Assembly: GCA_025200525.1 (NCBI GenBank)
Contig: CM045758.1
Location: 64,044,598 to 64,108,597, forward strand
DNA: 64,000 nt
From: Camellia lanceoleosa
Taxonomy: Eukaryota > Streptophyta > Magnoliopsida > Ericales > Theaceae
Direction of reading: 5' to 3'
The notes under the pieces are model-generated. The model did not search any database and was not told the origin of the DNA. It saw only the letters and a list, made by a program, of their open reading frames with translations. This document shows, piece after piece, positions 1-11,480 of this stretch (positions within the stretch are counted from its first letter, which is position 1; every line of letters starts with the position of its first letter). The position numbers and the translations under genes were made by a program.

Positions 1-99
1 TAAAGAAAATAAAACTGCCTAAGGCTGTATAATGTGCTAAAACAACTAGTAAAAAGAAAAGAAGCAAAGCAAAAAGCATCTAAATCGGAGCCAGCCATC

Positions 100-3042
100 T
101 CAGGATTGAGAGGCCCTCTTCATCCTCTTCTTGGGCATGGACTCGGAGCTGTCGCCATCAACGCCACTATCTGAATCTGAGCCGGAGCCCTCCTCAGCAT
201 CTCCGCTCCCCTCCTCGGTGCGACCCTTAGCATCGCCACCGCCCTCAGAACTCGAGCGAGTGCCGTTGCCTCCACCCTCTGATGACTCTAACTGCGGGCT
301 CACTAGCTCCTCATCCTCATCTATCTCATCATCATCAGGGATAGGCTCTGGTGGACTGGTCTCGTCATGAGTACGCCTAGCTCTGCCTTAGCTATGCGTC
401 AGAGTCCCTTATCTCTCTCTCCTTGCTGTTGAGGGAGGCACTGAAGGTCCTGCTACAGCTCCCGTTGGGGTGCCCGATGGGGCTAGCATCTGAAAAGGGA
501 CCTGAAAAGAACAATTTGTCAAATGCATCAGTTATGGTATGCAAAGATGAGTATAGTGTTGAATGCAGTGTATGGGAGCAGTGTATCAATGCAATGTTGT
601 CAATATAATGTATTCAGATCAGTATGGGGTAGATTGCAGTTGAAATGCTAATGTATCAGTAGAAAATTTCATGGCATGAAGTGCAAACTGAAGGAAACTT
701 ACCGGAATCCTGTAAAGGCTGAGTAGGTTCAGGCTCGTCTGAACCATCCCCATCAGAGAGGCTACCAGCTCGAGAGCCTATCTGGTGTACTCTATGGATG
801 CCTGAAAATGTGTTGAGATGATCAGTGATCTACAAAGCATAATTGAAATGAATTGAATATGCAAATGTAAAGTGTGGTACATACCAGAGTCAGGCCTCGA
901 ACTCTGATAAGCTCGTGATCAACTGCTGCGGGCTCAATGGGAATCTGATAAGTCTCCCCTCTGGATCCCTAGCTGGTCAGTGTAGTGGGCAGCTCTGGCC
1001 ACCCCGCCCCATGCCTCGCCTGGAGGCCTCTTCTATCATGAGCTCAGGATGCCCCGGATCCTCCCACTGTCTCCCCTGCCACTAGAACTCTGGCTCTCTC
1101 ACCTCCACGGGCCCCAGTCAGAGGTGGCATGAGGTATGTTTGAATGAAGGCAGTATAATCGCCATCAAGCATTAAGAAGTCGGCGTCCCAACCTCTGGTG
1201 AAGTCGATCATCTCCTGCATGGTGTACCTTTCTATGACACTCATGTATGTGGGAGGCGGCATCAGAACTACCGACTCAGGCAAGCCAAGGCTCTGTCATA
1301 GGAATCGCTCCCCTAAGAACCATGCTCAACAAACTGGGCCCTCGAGTAAGATCCGAAATCGGGAAGCCTCTCGAGCATTGGCAAACTGATCTCTGACCTC
1401 AACAAGCATTACTACCCACGGCTGCCAGGTGATCTGCAACTAGTGAATATACAGACTGTTAGTTGCTATTGTATATGCAATATGAAGTAAAGCTAAAATG
1501 ACTGAAAGTGTTGAGTTACCTCTGCTGTGGTCACGGTGTCGAAGAATCAGCGAAAGAAAGAGAATGACTCTCAGGGCCTCCGCTAGCATCTCCCGTCATA
1601 TTTGTGTGAGTATGGAACCATGGGTGGTATCTTTACCTTTGGCTTTGGGGCGAGCCTCAAGAAATAGGCATACACCCATAGCTGCAGAAAGTGGAAAGAT
1701 AACAGCGAGTATATATCAGATGTGTGCAAAAAGCATAAAGTGTGTGCAGTGAACAGATAATGAAAAAGAGAAAGTAGATTGTGTGTAGTACAGTGTACAG
1801 TGTGTGCGGTGTACAGATAATGTAAAGGAAAAAGTAGATTGTGTGCAGTACAGTGTACAGTGTGTGTAGTATACAGGAAATGCAAAGTAGTAATGTAAAA
1901 CAGAAGGGTACGGTGTACCTCCCAAGCTCTCCAGTAGCCTCCTAGCAGATGCCCACTCCGGCAAGAAGTGGAGCTCATGTATCCATATAGTGTGGCCAAG
2001 CCTGCGCTACCCCAGTTGAAGAATCGGATGCGAGACAGGTCCACCAAAGTGCTCATGAGGTAGAGCCCGACGGTGTTCGCACGGTCGGCGAACAGGGTAG
2101 TGACAAATAGAAACATGAGGAACCCCTGGCCGTAGTACTTGGTCTCATCGCGGGTCGTCGGCATCGTCCCTCTGAAATGATCAGCGAACCACGTACATCA
2201 CCCCATCCCTGATCGGGAGATGGGTGGACGAATCCCTAACAGGTAGATCTGAGCGGCCTCCCACTCGCGCATGTCTGTTTCATAAGGAATCGGATGACCA
2301 CCTAATGCTATGCTGGTGAGCATAGAGAAGTCAAAGGGAGTCATCGTCATCTCCCTTACTATAGAGAAGTTGAGGGAATCGGTGGTATTCCACCACCTCT
2401 CTACTAAAGCGCCCTGTAAAGGCCGACTCGCAATGAGACGTGAGAGCCCCATACAAAATGCGCCGAAGCCGGCCTTGTCGACGATGTGACGGGCGGCATC
2501 AAGAAGCTCCATATACCACTCCCTTGCGGAGGTGGTCCTGTCTCCGCGAAAGGCATGTGAATCCCCCTGTAAGCAAGACAAACAGATGCAAGGTAGTGTA
2601 AGAAATACAGTGCAAGGGTATGTTCAGGACAAACAGATGCAAGGTAGTGTAAGAAATACAGTGCAAGGGCATGTTCAAGATAAACAGATGCACGACAGTG
2701 TAAGAAATACAGTGCAAAAGTGTGTTTGAGATGAATAGATGAATAGATGAAAGGCAGTGTGAGCTATACAAGAAATGCAACCTACATTATGAAAAATAAA
2801 GAGAAAGTGTATACCTCAGAGGCGCCGTATGATAGATGTGACTCTGGCTCGCATAGCAAGAGGTCCTCCGGTGCACCACACGCAAATCCCCTAAACTGGC
2901 GGATACTATTGGGAGGTAGCACGTGTACCTCAGGATGGTACATCGTCGGCTCAAATGGTCGAATGCTGAGTGGCAATGGATATAACTCGGGATCCTTCTC
3001 CATCTCTGGAGGAGCTCTGTCATGTGGGATGTTGTCTGCCAT
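100..3042 (-). pseudogene. Plant mobile domain (PMD) gene, copy 1, six exons, decayed
   Basis: This belongs to the PMD family, also labelled aminotransferase-like in databases; the molecular function of element-borne copies is unknown. Predicted exons on the minus strand are 3042-2815 (start MADNIPHD), 2566-1919 (PMD core, with MTPFDFSMLT and TLFADRANTVGLYLMS), 1681-1520, 1433-895 (DGDYTAFIQTYLMPPLTG), 801-703 and 501-100 (acidic Ser/Gly/Glu tail ending KKRMKRASQS). Introns have GT-AG ends and are supported by alignment with the copies at 32984-40485 and 55726-58534. In-frame stops lie in exon 2 (near 2198, where copy 3 has Arg), three in exon 3 and several further on, mostly explained by C-to-T change. 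The basic end KKRMKR could act as a nuclear signal. The 3' UTR runs off the left edge. Confidence 0.85.
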
Positions 3043-3394
3043 CTCGAGGAAGGATGAGAGAATGGACAAAAATGTGGAAAATGGACGAGAATGGCAAAAG
3101 TCAACAAAAGTCAACTCCGAGGGGGAAAAAATAGAAGAAAAGGTCAAGGCTCAGAAGAGGGCACGAAAGTCAAGGGTAACTCGAAGGAAACAAATCCCAA
3201 TTGATGGAAGTCAAGAAAGAAACACCTAACGCGACTTTCAATCGGTTCAAAGTGTTGTAAACTATGAGGGTTTATCGAATCAGATGTTTGTGGGATGTTG
3301 GAAAATGCGTTTAAAGCTTGGATTGGAAGGGGAAAATGCTCTAGAGCAAAGAGGAAGTGTTTTTCGGCAAGGGAGAAGTGAAGAAATAGGGTTT

Positions 3395-3565
3395 GGAACC
3401 CTATATTTAAAGACCCATTGTGAAATGCCAAAATTGCCCCGAATCTGTCATCGGTGGCCGACCGGCCACCAATGTTGGCCGACCGGCCACATTTATGGAC
3501 GATGGCATTATTTTGTGGCTGATGGGTGGCCGATGGCTTCCCAGAGTGGCCGGCAGGCCTCTGAT
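3395..3565 (-). promoter_or_regulatory. Candidate promoter of PMD copy 1
   Basis: Reading the minus strand, a GGCCG/CGGCC-rich block (about 3450-3560, including GGCCGACCGGCCAC twice) is followed by a TATA-like TTTAAATATAGG near 3400-3412 and, some 360 bases on, by the PMD start codon at 3042. Copies 2 and 3 show the same order: GGCCG block, TTTAAA-like box about 50 bases downstream, then the ATG. Promoter activity is inferred from this conservation only. Confidence 0.45.
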
Positions 3566-3739
3566 GCTCTCCTTAGATGTTGTTTTGTTGTTTTGTGCCT
3601 TGATCCCTCAAAGAAAGTGCAAGGGAAGTACATTTTTAAGCTCGAGTGGGCTCTGTGGAAGCTCCGAACAGTGTTTTTAGTATGTGATGCCCAGCACGTA
3701 CGAGGTGTATCCTTTTAAATTGTTGCAACTCCTCTAAGA

Positions 3740-4345
3740 GGTAAATCGGAGGTTACAACTGATTCGATCTTGTTAAGATGCGCATTTCTTTATTCGGTGT
3801 TTTGCATCAAACATGCTATTGATGTTGCATTGAAAATGCATTGTTATTGTGCACAGAAAATGTAGGATGTGTTGCGTTGCATTACACATGTTCTGGTGTT
3901 TGCATAAACTGTTCATGCTCACATGACATTACATCGTATATGCTCTCACACTTGCATGAGAAGGTTTGTGTTTGTTGTATAGAGCATAAGTTTGTTAGTA
4001 TGGCATAAACTATGCATCTCGTTGTTGCAAGGAGCATGCCATAATTTTCGTTGCATAGAATATGCATTTCTCATTTGCATACAATATGCATTTGTTAATC
4101 TTGCATGGAGCATGCATTTGTCACCTTTGCATAGAATATGCACTTACCACGCTTGCATAGAATATGCGCTTCTCACATTTGAGTGGAACATGCATTCCTA
4201 TCTTGCTATATCTGTTAAGTCTCTTTCTTATGTAGGCACGATATTGTATGTACGGTTCATTCAAGGCTGGTGCAACCAGACGATATTGCATATACGGTTC
4301 ATTCAGAAGAATTTCGGGTATGATCATTCCTGTCCTTTGAATACC
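3740..4345. repeat. AT-rich spacer with repeated GCATAGAATATGC motifs
   Basis: There is no gene here. Between about 3980 and 4200 the motif GCATAGAATATGC (a 5-bp dyad GCATA/TATGC around GAA) and variants recur every 27-45 bases. Related stretches occur in Y (about 41190-41600) and Z (about 54700-55030), always between the PMD promoter and the minisatellite. Confidence 0.6.
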
Positions 4346-4352
4346 TCGTTTT

Positions 4353-5300
4353 GGTTAGAAGCATTCGGCTACGCCCGGTGCTTACACCGCACCTCGTTGG
4401 TTAGAAACATTCGGGTACGCCCGGTGTTTACACCAAGACCTCATTGGTTAGAAGCATTCGGGTATGCCCGGTGTTTACACCGACACCTTGTTTTGGTTAG
4501 AAACATTCGGATACACCCTGTGTTTATACCTCACCTCGTTGGTTAGAAACACGCAGGTACGCCCGGTGTTTACACCGACACCTTGTTGGTTAGAAACACT
4601 CGGGTACGCCCGGTGTTTACACCACTCCTCGTTTTGGTTAGAAGCATTTGGGCACACCCAGGGCTTACACCATTCCTTGTTTTGGTTAGAAACACTCAAG
4701 TATGCCCGGTGCTTACAGCATTCCTTGTTTTGGTTAGAAACACTCGGGTACGCCCGGTGGTTACACCACTCCTCATATTGGTTAGAAGCATTCGGGTATG
4801 CCCGGTGCTTACACCATTCCTTGTTTGGTTAGAAACGCTCGGGTACGCCCGATGCTTACACCATTCCTTGTTTTGGTTAGAAACACTCGGGTACACCTGG
4901 TGTTTACACCACCCCTCATTGGTTAGAAACACTCGGGTACGCTTGGTGTTTACACCACTCCTTGCTTTGGTTAGAAACACTCGGGTACGCCCAGTGTTTA
5001 CACCACTCCTCTTTTGGTTAGAAACATTAGGTTGTGTGCCCTATGTTTATACCACCTCTCCAGTTAGAAGCGTTTGGGACGTGCATCCGACACTTATACC
5101 ACCCCGTTGGTTAGAAACATTGGGACATGTGCCCGATGTTTATACCACCCTTCCGGTTAGAAGCGTTTGGACCGTGTGTCCAATGCCTTTACCACCCTTC
5201 CGGTTAGAAGCATTTGGAACGTGTTTCAACGTTTATACCACTCTGTTTTGGTTAGAAACATTGGAACATGCTCTGATGTTTATACCACCCTTCGGTGATT
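4353..5300 (+). repeat. Minisatellite, 46-49 bp unit, about 20 copies
   Basis: Units start GGTTAGAAACACTCGGGTACG and continue with a CCGGTG-TTACACC core. GGTTAGA occurs at 4353, 4399, 4446, 4495 and 4541, giving periods of 46-49 bp. The units become more diverged after 5020. Open frames across the array (for example 4583-5338) are by-products of the repeat. An inverted homologous array lies at 53840-54545 in Z. Confidence 0.9.
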
Positions 5301-5759
5301 GCACTGCTCTCTTTTCCCTCTCACGCGCGGTGCGTTAGGACGCTTTGGTTAAATGCATCTGGATGGGCTCCGATGCTTATACCTCTCTTTGCTTTGATTG
5401 CATAATGGTTGAATGTGTTTCACTTGTTATTACTATTCTTTGTGGTTCAGAATCTTAGGATGTGTCCCTAGGTTCACGCCATCTCGCTCCTCGCGTTTGC
5501 CACGCGTTGGAATCTTGTTTGTCGCCTCGGGTGCGCCCGACGATTGTTACTCTTTATCTTTCTTGCGTGAGGCGCAGTTAAGATTGCATAATTTTCTTAC
5601 ATCCTTTCTGCATGAAATATGGTTTGGTTCATGTTAACTTGCTTATGTACGAGTTTGCTGTAACATTTCTCTACATGGCGTTTGCATCTAGATGTTTCGT
5701 TACAGTCTCATTACATGATCATAAGTTATGTTCTGCATCGTGCATATAATTTGCATCTT

Positions 5760-5945
5760 GCCCTAGAACTACGCTGGTTTGATATCTTGCAAAAGGATAT
5801 GTAGGCAGCCTGTGGGCGTAACCGTTCTTTGTTTTGATTGCATGTTTGTCTAAGTCTTCGGCCTTGTCAAAAATGGGTCGTCTCTGGGCTTTGACATTCA
5901 CTCCCGTCATTTCATGACTTCCGAGTTCTGTCAAAGAGGGTCAAC
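5760..5945 (+). other. Pre-LTR tail and polypurine tract of W
   Basis: The segment contains GGATATGTAGGCAGCCTG, a tail motif common just before the 3' LTR of Tat-like elements, and ends with the purine-rich TCAAAGAGGGTCAAC (5931-5945) directly against the LTR start TGTAGAC. The reverse complement is found beside LTR D (49156-49170). This marks LTR A as a 3' LTR and not a solo LTR. Confidence 0.75.
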
Positions 5946-6307
5946 TGTAGACACCCCATTTTTGACCGTCCACAAGACTTGGACGTCATCATTTGAACAC
6001 CCGATAATTGTGCTCGCTCGTGTTCGTTTTGAGTCTCTGAAGGTCTCGGCTGACCGCTTTGCCTTGGAGCCTCTAATCTTGTCTGTTTTGTGCTTGGCTA
6101 TGGACCAAGAGCTTGTTGCTTTGAATCTGGAGGAGAGGGTGGCTTGTCGGCCATCCCCAATGTCCATCGGCTATGGCTTGTGCCTGCCGGCCATCGATGG
6201 CTTGGCGGCATTGATCTTGATCGGCTACATTGATGGCCGACGACCATTTTCTCCCTTTTCAAATGTTTATTTGCCAGTAGTGTCAGCTGTTGATCACTGA
6301 TGCTCAT

Positions 6308-6385
6308 CTCCATACACGTATATGGAGGGATGAAGGCAAGCCTTTGGCTTGTTTTTCTATATAATGGGGGGGTCTCTCCCCCATT
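6308..6385 (+). promoter_or_regulatory. LTR A core promoter
   Basis: CTCCATACACGTATATGGAG (6308-6327) is a near-palindrome with one change from the G-box version in the sister LTRs. Next come the dyad CAAGCC-TTT-GGCTTG, TATATAAT (6358-6365) and a GGGGG/CCCCC dyad just after it. A CT-repeat follows at 6418-6437. No transcript is seen; the role is inferred from conserved order. Confidence 0.65.
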
Positions 6386-6611
6386 TGAGACTTAGAAAAT
6401 TTTGTGAGCAAATTTTCCCTCTCTCTCTCTCTCTCTAGAATCCTGTCTCTCTTCCTATTTTGTGCTTGAAAGTGAGAATTCTCTACACATTTGCACTAAG
6501 ACCCTTGAATAAACACCTTCACCTTGGAGCTGAGGTTCTTGGAGGCCTTGTTTGAGTTCTTAAGGCTAGTTTTAGCTCAGAATTGTTGCTGTTTGTTGCT
6601 GTGCTTCAAAG

Positions 6612-7877
6612 GTATAAGACTTTACCTTGTAAGTTTTGTTCTAGTTGCTTGCTTTGCCATCTTTTTACACTATTTTCGGCCTAGTTTGCAACTACAAAAA
6701 ACTCTAATTTTTAGGCCTTAACATGTTGGTTTGAGCCTATTTTGTCCCTTTTATTCCTTAGCTTGTGAGCTTCTTGCATCATCTTTTAACATATTAAAGT
6801 CAAATTTTTTGGTCCTTTAAACCACTGAATTCCAGGGGAATTTCAATGTTAAAAACTTGGTTTTGAGTTCCAAAAAAGGAGGGGGTGGCCTCCCCTCCTT
6901 ATGCCTTGTTTGCAAGTGTAGATAGCCTAACATGTGAGCATATTTTTCTACCCTTTTGTGACTTGATCTCAGCATGTTTTAGGGTCTGATTTGGCATGCT
7001 TTAACTCTATTTTGAGCTGTCTTGGTCATATGAGGCTTGTCTTGCATGGTTGTACTTCAAATGCCTTCACTAGCTTTGTGATTTAAGGCCTCTAACATGT
7101 TGTGAATGTGTTGATTGCATGTTGTAGCATCATTTAGCAAGTAATTTCAGTGCATGTAGCTTTGTCACACTCTCACTTTTTTCACTCTAACATGTTGTGC
7201 ATGTGTTGATTGCATGTTGTAGCACAATTTTTCATGCCATTTCAGCACTAAAAATTTTGCAACCTCCCACCATTCTTCACTTTTTAATTTGTTTTGAAAG
7301 TGGTCTTGAGCCCCTTGTTGGCTTGAGTGTGAACTGGAGGTTCTCATGCCTAATGGTTTTAACTCTCTCTTGAGGGTTCCTCCTAACCAACAGCATGAGA
7401 CCTCTTTCATGCTCAAGGCACTTGTGGCTTAGGCCATCTTTCCAATTAGAGGACTTTCACATTGGACTTAATCGGTTAAAGGATTAATCAGTAATGTAAA
7501 ATGTGTAAATAAAATGAGCAAAATAAAACATGAACAAGATAAGCATTTGTGTTGCATTGCATGTGTTTGGATCAGACGTAAATCCAAACACAAGAAATGG
7601 GGACGTTTCATACTCAAAGTGATGAAACGTGTCACATTTCTTGGTCCCCGTCACCCTTGATCATGCATGATAGGGTGGTGGTCATTTGAGTCTTATTTAT
7701 GCGTTCATTAACTTTGAGCAAACTTGACTCTTTGGCCATCATGCATTGAAAATGTTTGGTTGATGGATTGAGAGCCAAGAATTACACTTCTTTGAGCTTG
7801 AGAAATGATAAGGAGGGTAATAGTACATATATTGTTTGAGAATACACTGCTTTGCCTCTGTTTGCTCTCCATTGCAG
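6612..7877 (+). other. Predicted leader intron in LTR A
   Basis: Donor CAAAG/GTATAAG at 6612 and acceptor ATTGCAG/CAAA ending at 7877 enclose a T-rich stretch typical of plant introns. The same donor and acceptor contexts are found in LTRs C, D, E and F at matching positions. Splicing is inferred. Confidence 0.4.
7562..7677 (+). other. Three-hairpin cluster in LTR A
   Basis: Three successive inverted repeats are seen: GTGTTTGGAT with ATCCAAACAC, ACGTTTCAT with ATGAAACGT, and CACCCT-ATCA with TGAT-AGGGTG (7652-7677). Homologous clusters occur in LTR B (about 14747-14853), D (47217-47332, minus) and F (37501-37615), with paired substitutions. Confidence 0.7.
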
Positions 7878-9690
7878 CAAAAAGGAGAATTCTAGGGAAA
7901 GGGTGGCCGACTGCCACAAACAGTGGCCGATTGGCCAGTAGCAGTGGCCGACACCCACCTATGGTAGCCGACCGGCCATTAGTGGAAAAGTTGTTCAAAG
8001 TGTTCCTGAGGTGGAGCAGAAGCAGTCTGGAATTTGGTGTAATGTTCAGAGATCAAAGCAAAGTGCAAACAAAGGCATCCAAAGGCAAGGCGGTGGATTT
8101 TCAGAAGGAAGCCAACCGAGCATGCATGCATCCCTCACCCTCGAGGCCATTTAATTGTTTCAATTAGTTAACGTAGCTAATTATTCAATTCAAGTTTTGT
8201 AATATTTTAATTAGCTTAGCATAGCTAGTTATTCAATTGTGTTGTAATAATTAATTAGCTTAGAATAGTTAATTAGTTTTGTTTTGTAATAATTAGCTTA
8301 GCTTAATTATTCGGGCCCTCCTTCGAGAGGGTGCAATGATGTAATACGTGTGTATGTGTGTGTGTGTGTCTTCTAACCTCACTTCTTTCTCCCTTTTACT
8401 TAACCGCTTTCGATGGTTAGTTTAGGGCACGTTTTGATTAGCATACCTTATGCTTGCATGTTTGCATCATTCATTTGTCTTGCATGCACCGAGGCTCGGT
8501 GCATCATACAAACTACACCATATTTCAATACTTATTTGAATACGTACATGTTATGAAGTTGCATTCATATGCCATCTTAGATAGCCGAGCCTATTTAGTT
8601 ACATTATTGCATGTGTTGGATTAGGCATCTTATATAGTTAGGATCATGCATATTTCTAACTAGCTTTTGTTTTGGCTCAGAGTACACTGTAAGTGTTACG
8701 CTTTAGTATACTAGCATGAGTGTGAGTGTTGCCATGATAGTATGTTTGCCATCAGGCTATTTGCTTAAGTGCTAAACTGCATGAATGCCTGTGGATGAAG
8801 GCTTTGTTGCTTGAATTGGAACAATTCGACGAATGATAGTTTTAAGCCCACTTTCTGAAGTGGCAAATCATGTTTTAAGCCCACTTGAGGGTGGCAAATC
8901 CGCGCTTTAGCCCACTTGCGAGTGGCATCTTCAAACCATTTTCGAAAACAAACATGAGTCGAAATGTTCCAATTCTCACAACTTAGTCTATACTTGCTTG
9001 TGTGCGTCACATAATAAAGTTAGCTAATAACCGGAATAAGAACACATGTGTTTATAAAACAACATATCATGTTAGTAGAGGCCGATTCTTTGATCAGGCA
9101 AGCGGGGGTGCTCATTTCAGGACCTTTCCCTCTCGTACCCAAGTTCCCCAGCCGAGGTAACTTTGGTGATGACGGACACGTGGCCTTTGGCATGAGTCAG
9201 GGTTTCCTAAATTTCCCAAAAACAAAATATTTAGGTGGCGACTTTATGATCTGGCAAAGCTGTCCAGTTTGGCATTATTTGATTTAAAATTTGATTTTCC
9301 AAAATGATTTGGCGAATTGGACTCTTTGGTGTTTATCAGTCTCACATTGCACTTTGTGAGATTAGATTCAAAACCGTGACAGGAGTCCGAACTATAGGAC
9401 CAATTCGCGCCTCTTCAAAAAGGGGCGCGTGAAGAAAGTTGAGTCCACACTGGGGCACAGTGACTTTTTGGCGCAATGCATTAAAGTTGTTGCTTGGAGG
9501 ACGCTGTACACGTAATTAATAATTATGGTGGGGGTTGTGTGTGCGTTGGTTCGATGCTGTGTTTGAATTCAATAGATTACGAGAGAGAAAAAGTATTATA
9601 TCAAACTGGACTGGACAAGTTTGAATGTTGACAAGAATATTCTTCAATAGCAGAGGGGAGGGCAGGACACTAGCTGAATTGGATTCAGAA

Positions 9691-10520
9691 ATGAATCGAG
9701 GTGGCAAATCGACGCGAGCAGGAAACAAGACGTCGGAGGATTGCGAGAGGCATCGCTCTCCTCGTCGTCGAAGTAGGTCTCCCAAGAGGGAAAAGTAGCA
9801 GCAAGGGAACGCTCCCCATACGCGAGGAAAAACTAGTGGGACACCTCACACGTTGATTTTTTCAGACATTGTTGGGAATAAACCGATGACTAATGCAGAT
9901 TCGATTATTCACGATCCAAATGTGGCAGTCGAGTTTGCTCAACAAATTTTTCCTCCAGAGGTCCAACAATCGATGGTTGGTCAGCTTGATTATGAGGTTT
10001 TTTGGGAGGGCGTCCATGGAGCAGTGATTGGGTGATATACCTCCTATGAAATCGGCATACGTCTTCGTGCCGCGCGAAGAGAGATAGAGCAGAAAGACGA
10101 TCGCATTCGGAGCTTGGAAGCTCGCGTAGAGAAAGCCAAGAATGAGCTGAAGAAAGCTAAAACTTCCGAAACTCGGTTGGCGAGTCAAGTGAACCCGATT
10201 ATCGCAGAAAGAGTAAACCAGTGGCTTTTGGATCATGTGATTGCTATCAAGAAACGGCAAGCATGTTCGCAATAGAAGCTGCAAAGACGAAGTCCTATGA
10301 ACAAGGCTTTTTTGACAGCCAAAAAATTGGAATAGAAAAGACGAAAGAAAAACTAGTTGAGGAAGTTTGTCGATGCGAAAATCGTGGATTTAAGCATGGG
10401 TGGATCAAGGCTCTCCAGGCCGCAGGTGTTGATTTGGTGTCGCCTTTATATCAGAATTACAAGTTTCCCTTCGAGGCTTATGATGCTGAGAAGACCGATG
10501 ATGAAGAGGATGCCGAATAA
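9691..10520 (+). pseudogene. Antisense ORF of element X (RS-rich, coiled coil, GW motif)
   Basis: I do not recognise a named family. From ATG 9691 the frame reads an RS-rich stretch (ERHRSPRRRSRSPKRE), a stop at 9796, then SDIVGNKPMTNADS and a region ending at a stop at 10033. It continues with a charged heptad-like segment (REIEQKDDRIRSLEARVEKA) suggesting a coiled coil. Near 10258 the frame shifts, and the rest reads GFKHGWIKALQAAGV, SPLY and an acidic tail EKTDDEEDAE to the stop at 10518-10520. It lies antisense to X pol, between integrase and the missing 3' LTR, where antisense ORFs are known in Tat-lineage elements such as Grande and RIRE2. It could also be a gag-like fragment. Confidence 0.6.
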
Positions 10521-10707
10521 ATTGATATGTTAATAAATATATATTTCGCACTGTACAAGTTTGTAGAAAGTCATGTATCGAGGGTTTATTTAATGAAGTA
10601 AACATTTTCAATATTGTTCCAATTTGATGTTTATTTTTGCTTGTGGTAATCGCACCATAATCCATACCAGTTTCTATATTATTGAGTCATATATTTTGTT
10701 CAGTGTT
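10521..10707. other. 3' flank of the X antisense ORF
   Basis: AT-rich sequence between the ORF stop and the tandem array. Nothing else is recognisable; it may hold the 3' UTR and polyadenylation signals. Confidence 0.4.
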
Positions 10708-11375
10708 GGCCAATCGTGGCATTCATGGTCACTCCGAATTTTGGAAGCTTATTCGGCCCAAAGGTGTCTTTCAGGGATGGGATTTTGAATTCGGAGGCTT
10801 TTTGTATTGGCAAATCGTGATATCCATGAATGGCGCTCCGAATTTGGAGACTTAATCAGCCCAAATGGATCATTCACAGATGGGGCTCTGAATTTAGAGG
10901 CTTCTTGTCTTGGCCAATCGTGATATCCATGAAGGACGCTCTGAATTCGGAGTCTTATTCGGCCCAAACGTGTCATTCACGGATGGGGCTCCAAATTCAG
11001 AGGCTTCTTGTCTTGGCCAATCATGATATCCATGAAGGGCGCTCCGAATTCAGAGTCTTATTCGGCCCAAACGTGTCATTCACGGATGGGGCTCTGAATT
11101 CAGAGGCTTTTTGTGTTGGCCAATCATGATATCCATGAAGGGCGCTCTGAATTCAGAGGCTTATTCGGCCCAAACGTGTCATTCACGAATGGGGCTCCGA
11201 ATTCAGAGGCTTTTTGTGTTGGCCAATCGTGATATCCACGAAGGGCACTTCAAATTCGGAGGCTTATTTGGCCCAAATGTGTCATTCATAGATAGGGCTC
11301 TGAATTCAAAGACTTTTTGTGTTGGCCAATTGTGATATCCACGAAGGGTGCTTCGAATTCTGAGGCTTTTTGTTA
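10708..11375. repeat. 103-bp tandem array in element X
   Basis: GGCCAATC or its variant recurs at 10708, 10809, 10912, 11015, 11118, 11221 and 11324, giving a period of 103 bp (101 for the first). Each unit has two related halves of about 51 bp, both containing GAATTC-GAGGC, so it is a higher-order dimer repeat. It lies between the convergent 3' ends of X pol and the X antisense ORF. Open frames through it are repeat artefacts. Confidence 0.9.
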
Positions 11376-11480
11376 CCAAACCAATATTCACAACACAGGA
11401 AAGAAAAGGCATTGCATTGGGAAAATGAAAGATGTACACAATGAAAATTCAAAACAAGCTATCATGTCATACAAGTTGGC

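Larger units (their letters stand above)
1..9449 (+). mobile_element. Element W: 3' part of a Tat-type Ty3/gypsy element with antisense PMD gene
   Basis: This plus-strand LTR retrotransposon enters the window from the left; its 5' LTR, gag and pol are outside. Visible in order are an antisense PMD gene, an AT-rich stretch with GCATAGAATATGC motifs, a minisatellite, a pre-LTR tail with a TACGTAGGCAGCC-like motif, a polypurine tract and a complete 3' LTR. The same order, inverted, occurs in element Z (45402-60275), and a third version lies in element Y, which supports this as a real element plan rather than chance neighbours. The flank after 9449 belongs to the older element X. The matching target duplication would be off the left edge, so the insertion cannot be proved here. 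Confidence 0.8.
5946..9449 (+). repeat. LTR A, 3' LTR of element W (3.5 kb)
   Basis: It starts TGTAGACACCCC and ends GTCCACA, an imperfect form of the GTCTACA end seen in the sister LTRs. It holds a GGCCG block (6140-6245), an ACACGTATAT-type palindrome (6308-6327), a TATA box (6358), a predicted leader intron (6612-7877), a hairpin cluster (7562-7677), a second GGCCG block (7900-7980), an AT-rich region with TTGTAATAATT motifs (8160-8310), a (TG)n run near 8350 and a U5-like end with TGGCGACT at 9236. The flanks (TCAAC before, CTGGG after) are not a target duplication, as expected for a 3' LTR next to its polypurine tract. It codes for nothing recognisable. Confidence 0.85.

Noticed and set aside
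100..3042. Aminotransferase function for the PMD genes
   Set aside because: The database label aminotransferase-like is historical. I see no pyridoxal-phosphate lysine motif or fold signature, and the gene is broken.
4464..5338. ORFs with FWLETLGYARCLHHS repeats on the plus strand
   Set aside because: They are by-products of the 46-49 bp minisatellite; frames change between units.
8345..8370. (TG)n, (CT)n and G-run tracts (also 6418, 13204, 12899, 48690) as functional elements
   Set aside because: They are ordinary microsatellite or pyrimidine-patch sequence; nothing distinguishes them apart from position in LTR leaders.
5946..9449. LTR A as a solo LTR
   Set aside because: The flanking five bases do not match, and a polypurine tract with the usual Tat tail lies directly before it, so it is a 3' LTR of W. 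The same reasoning applies to LTR D.
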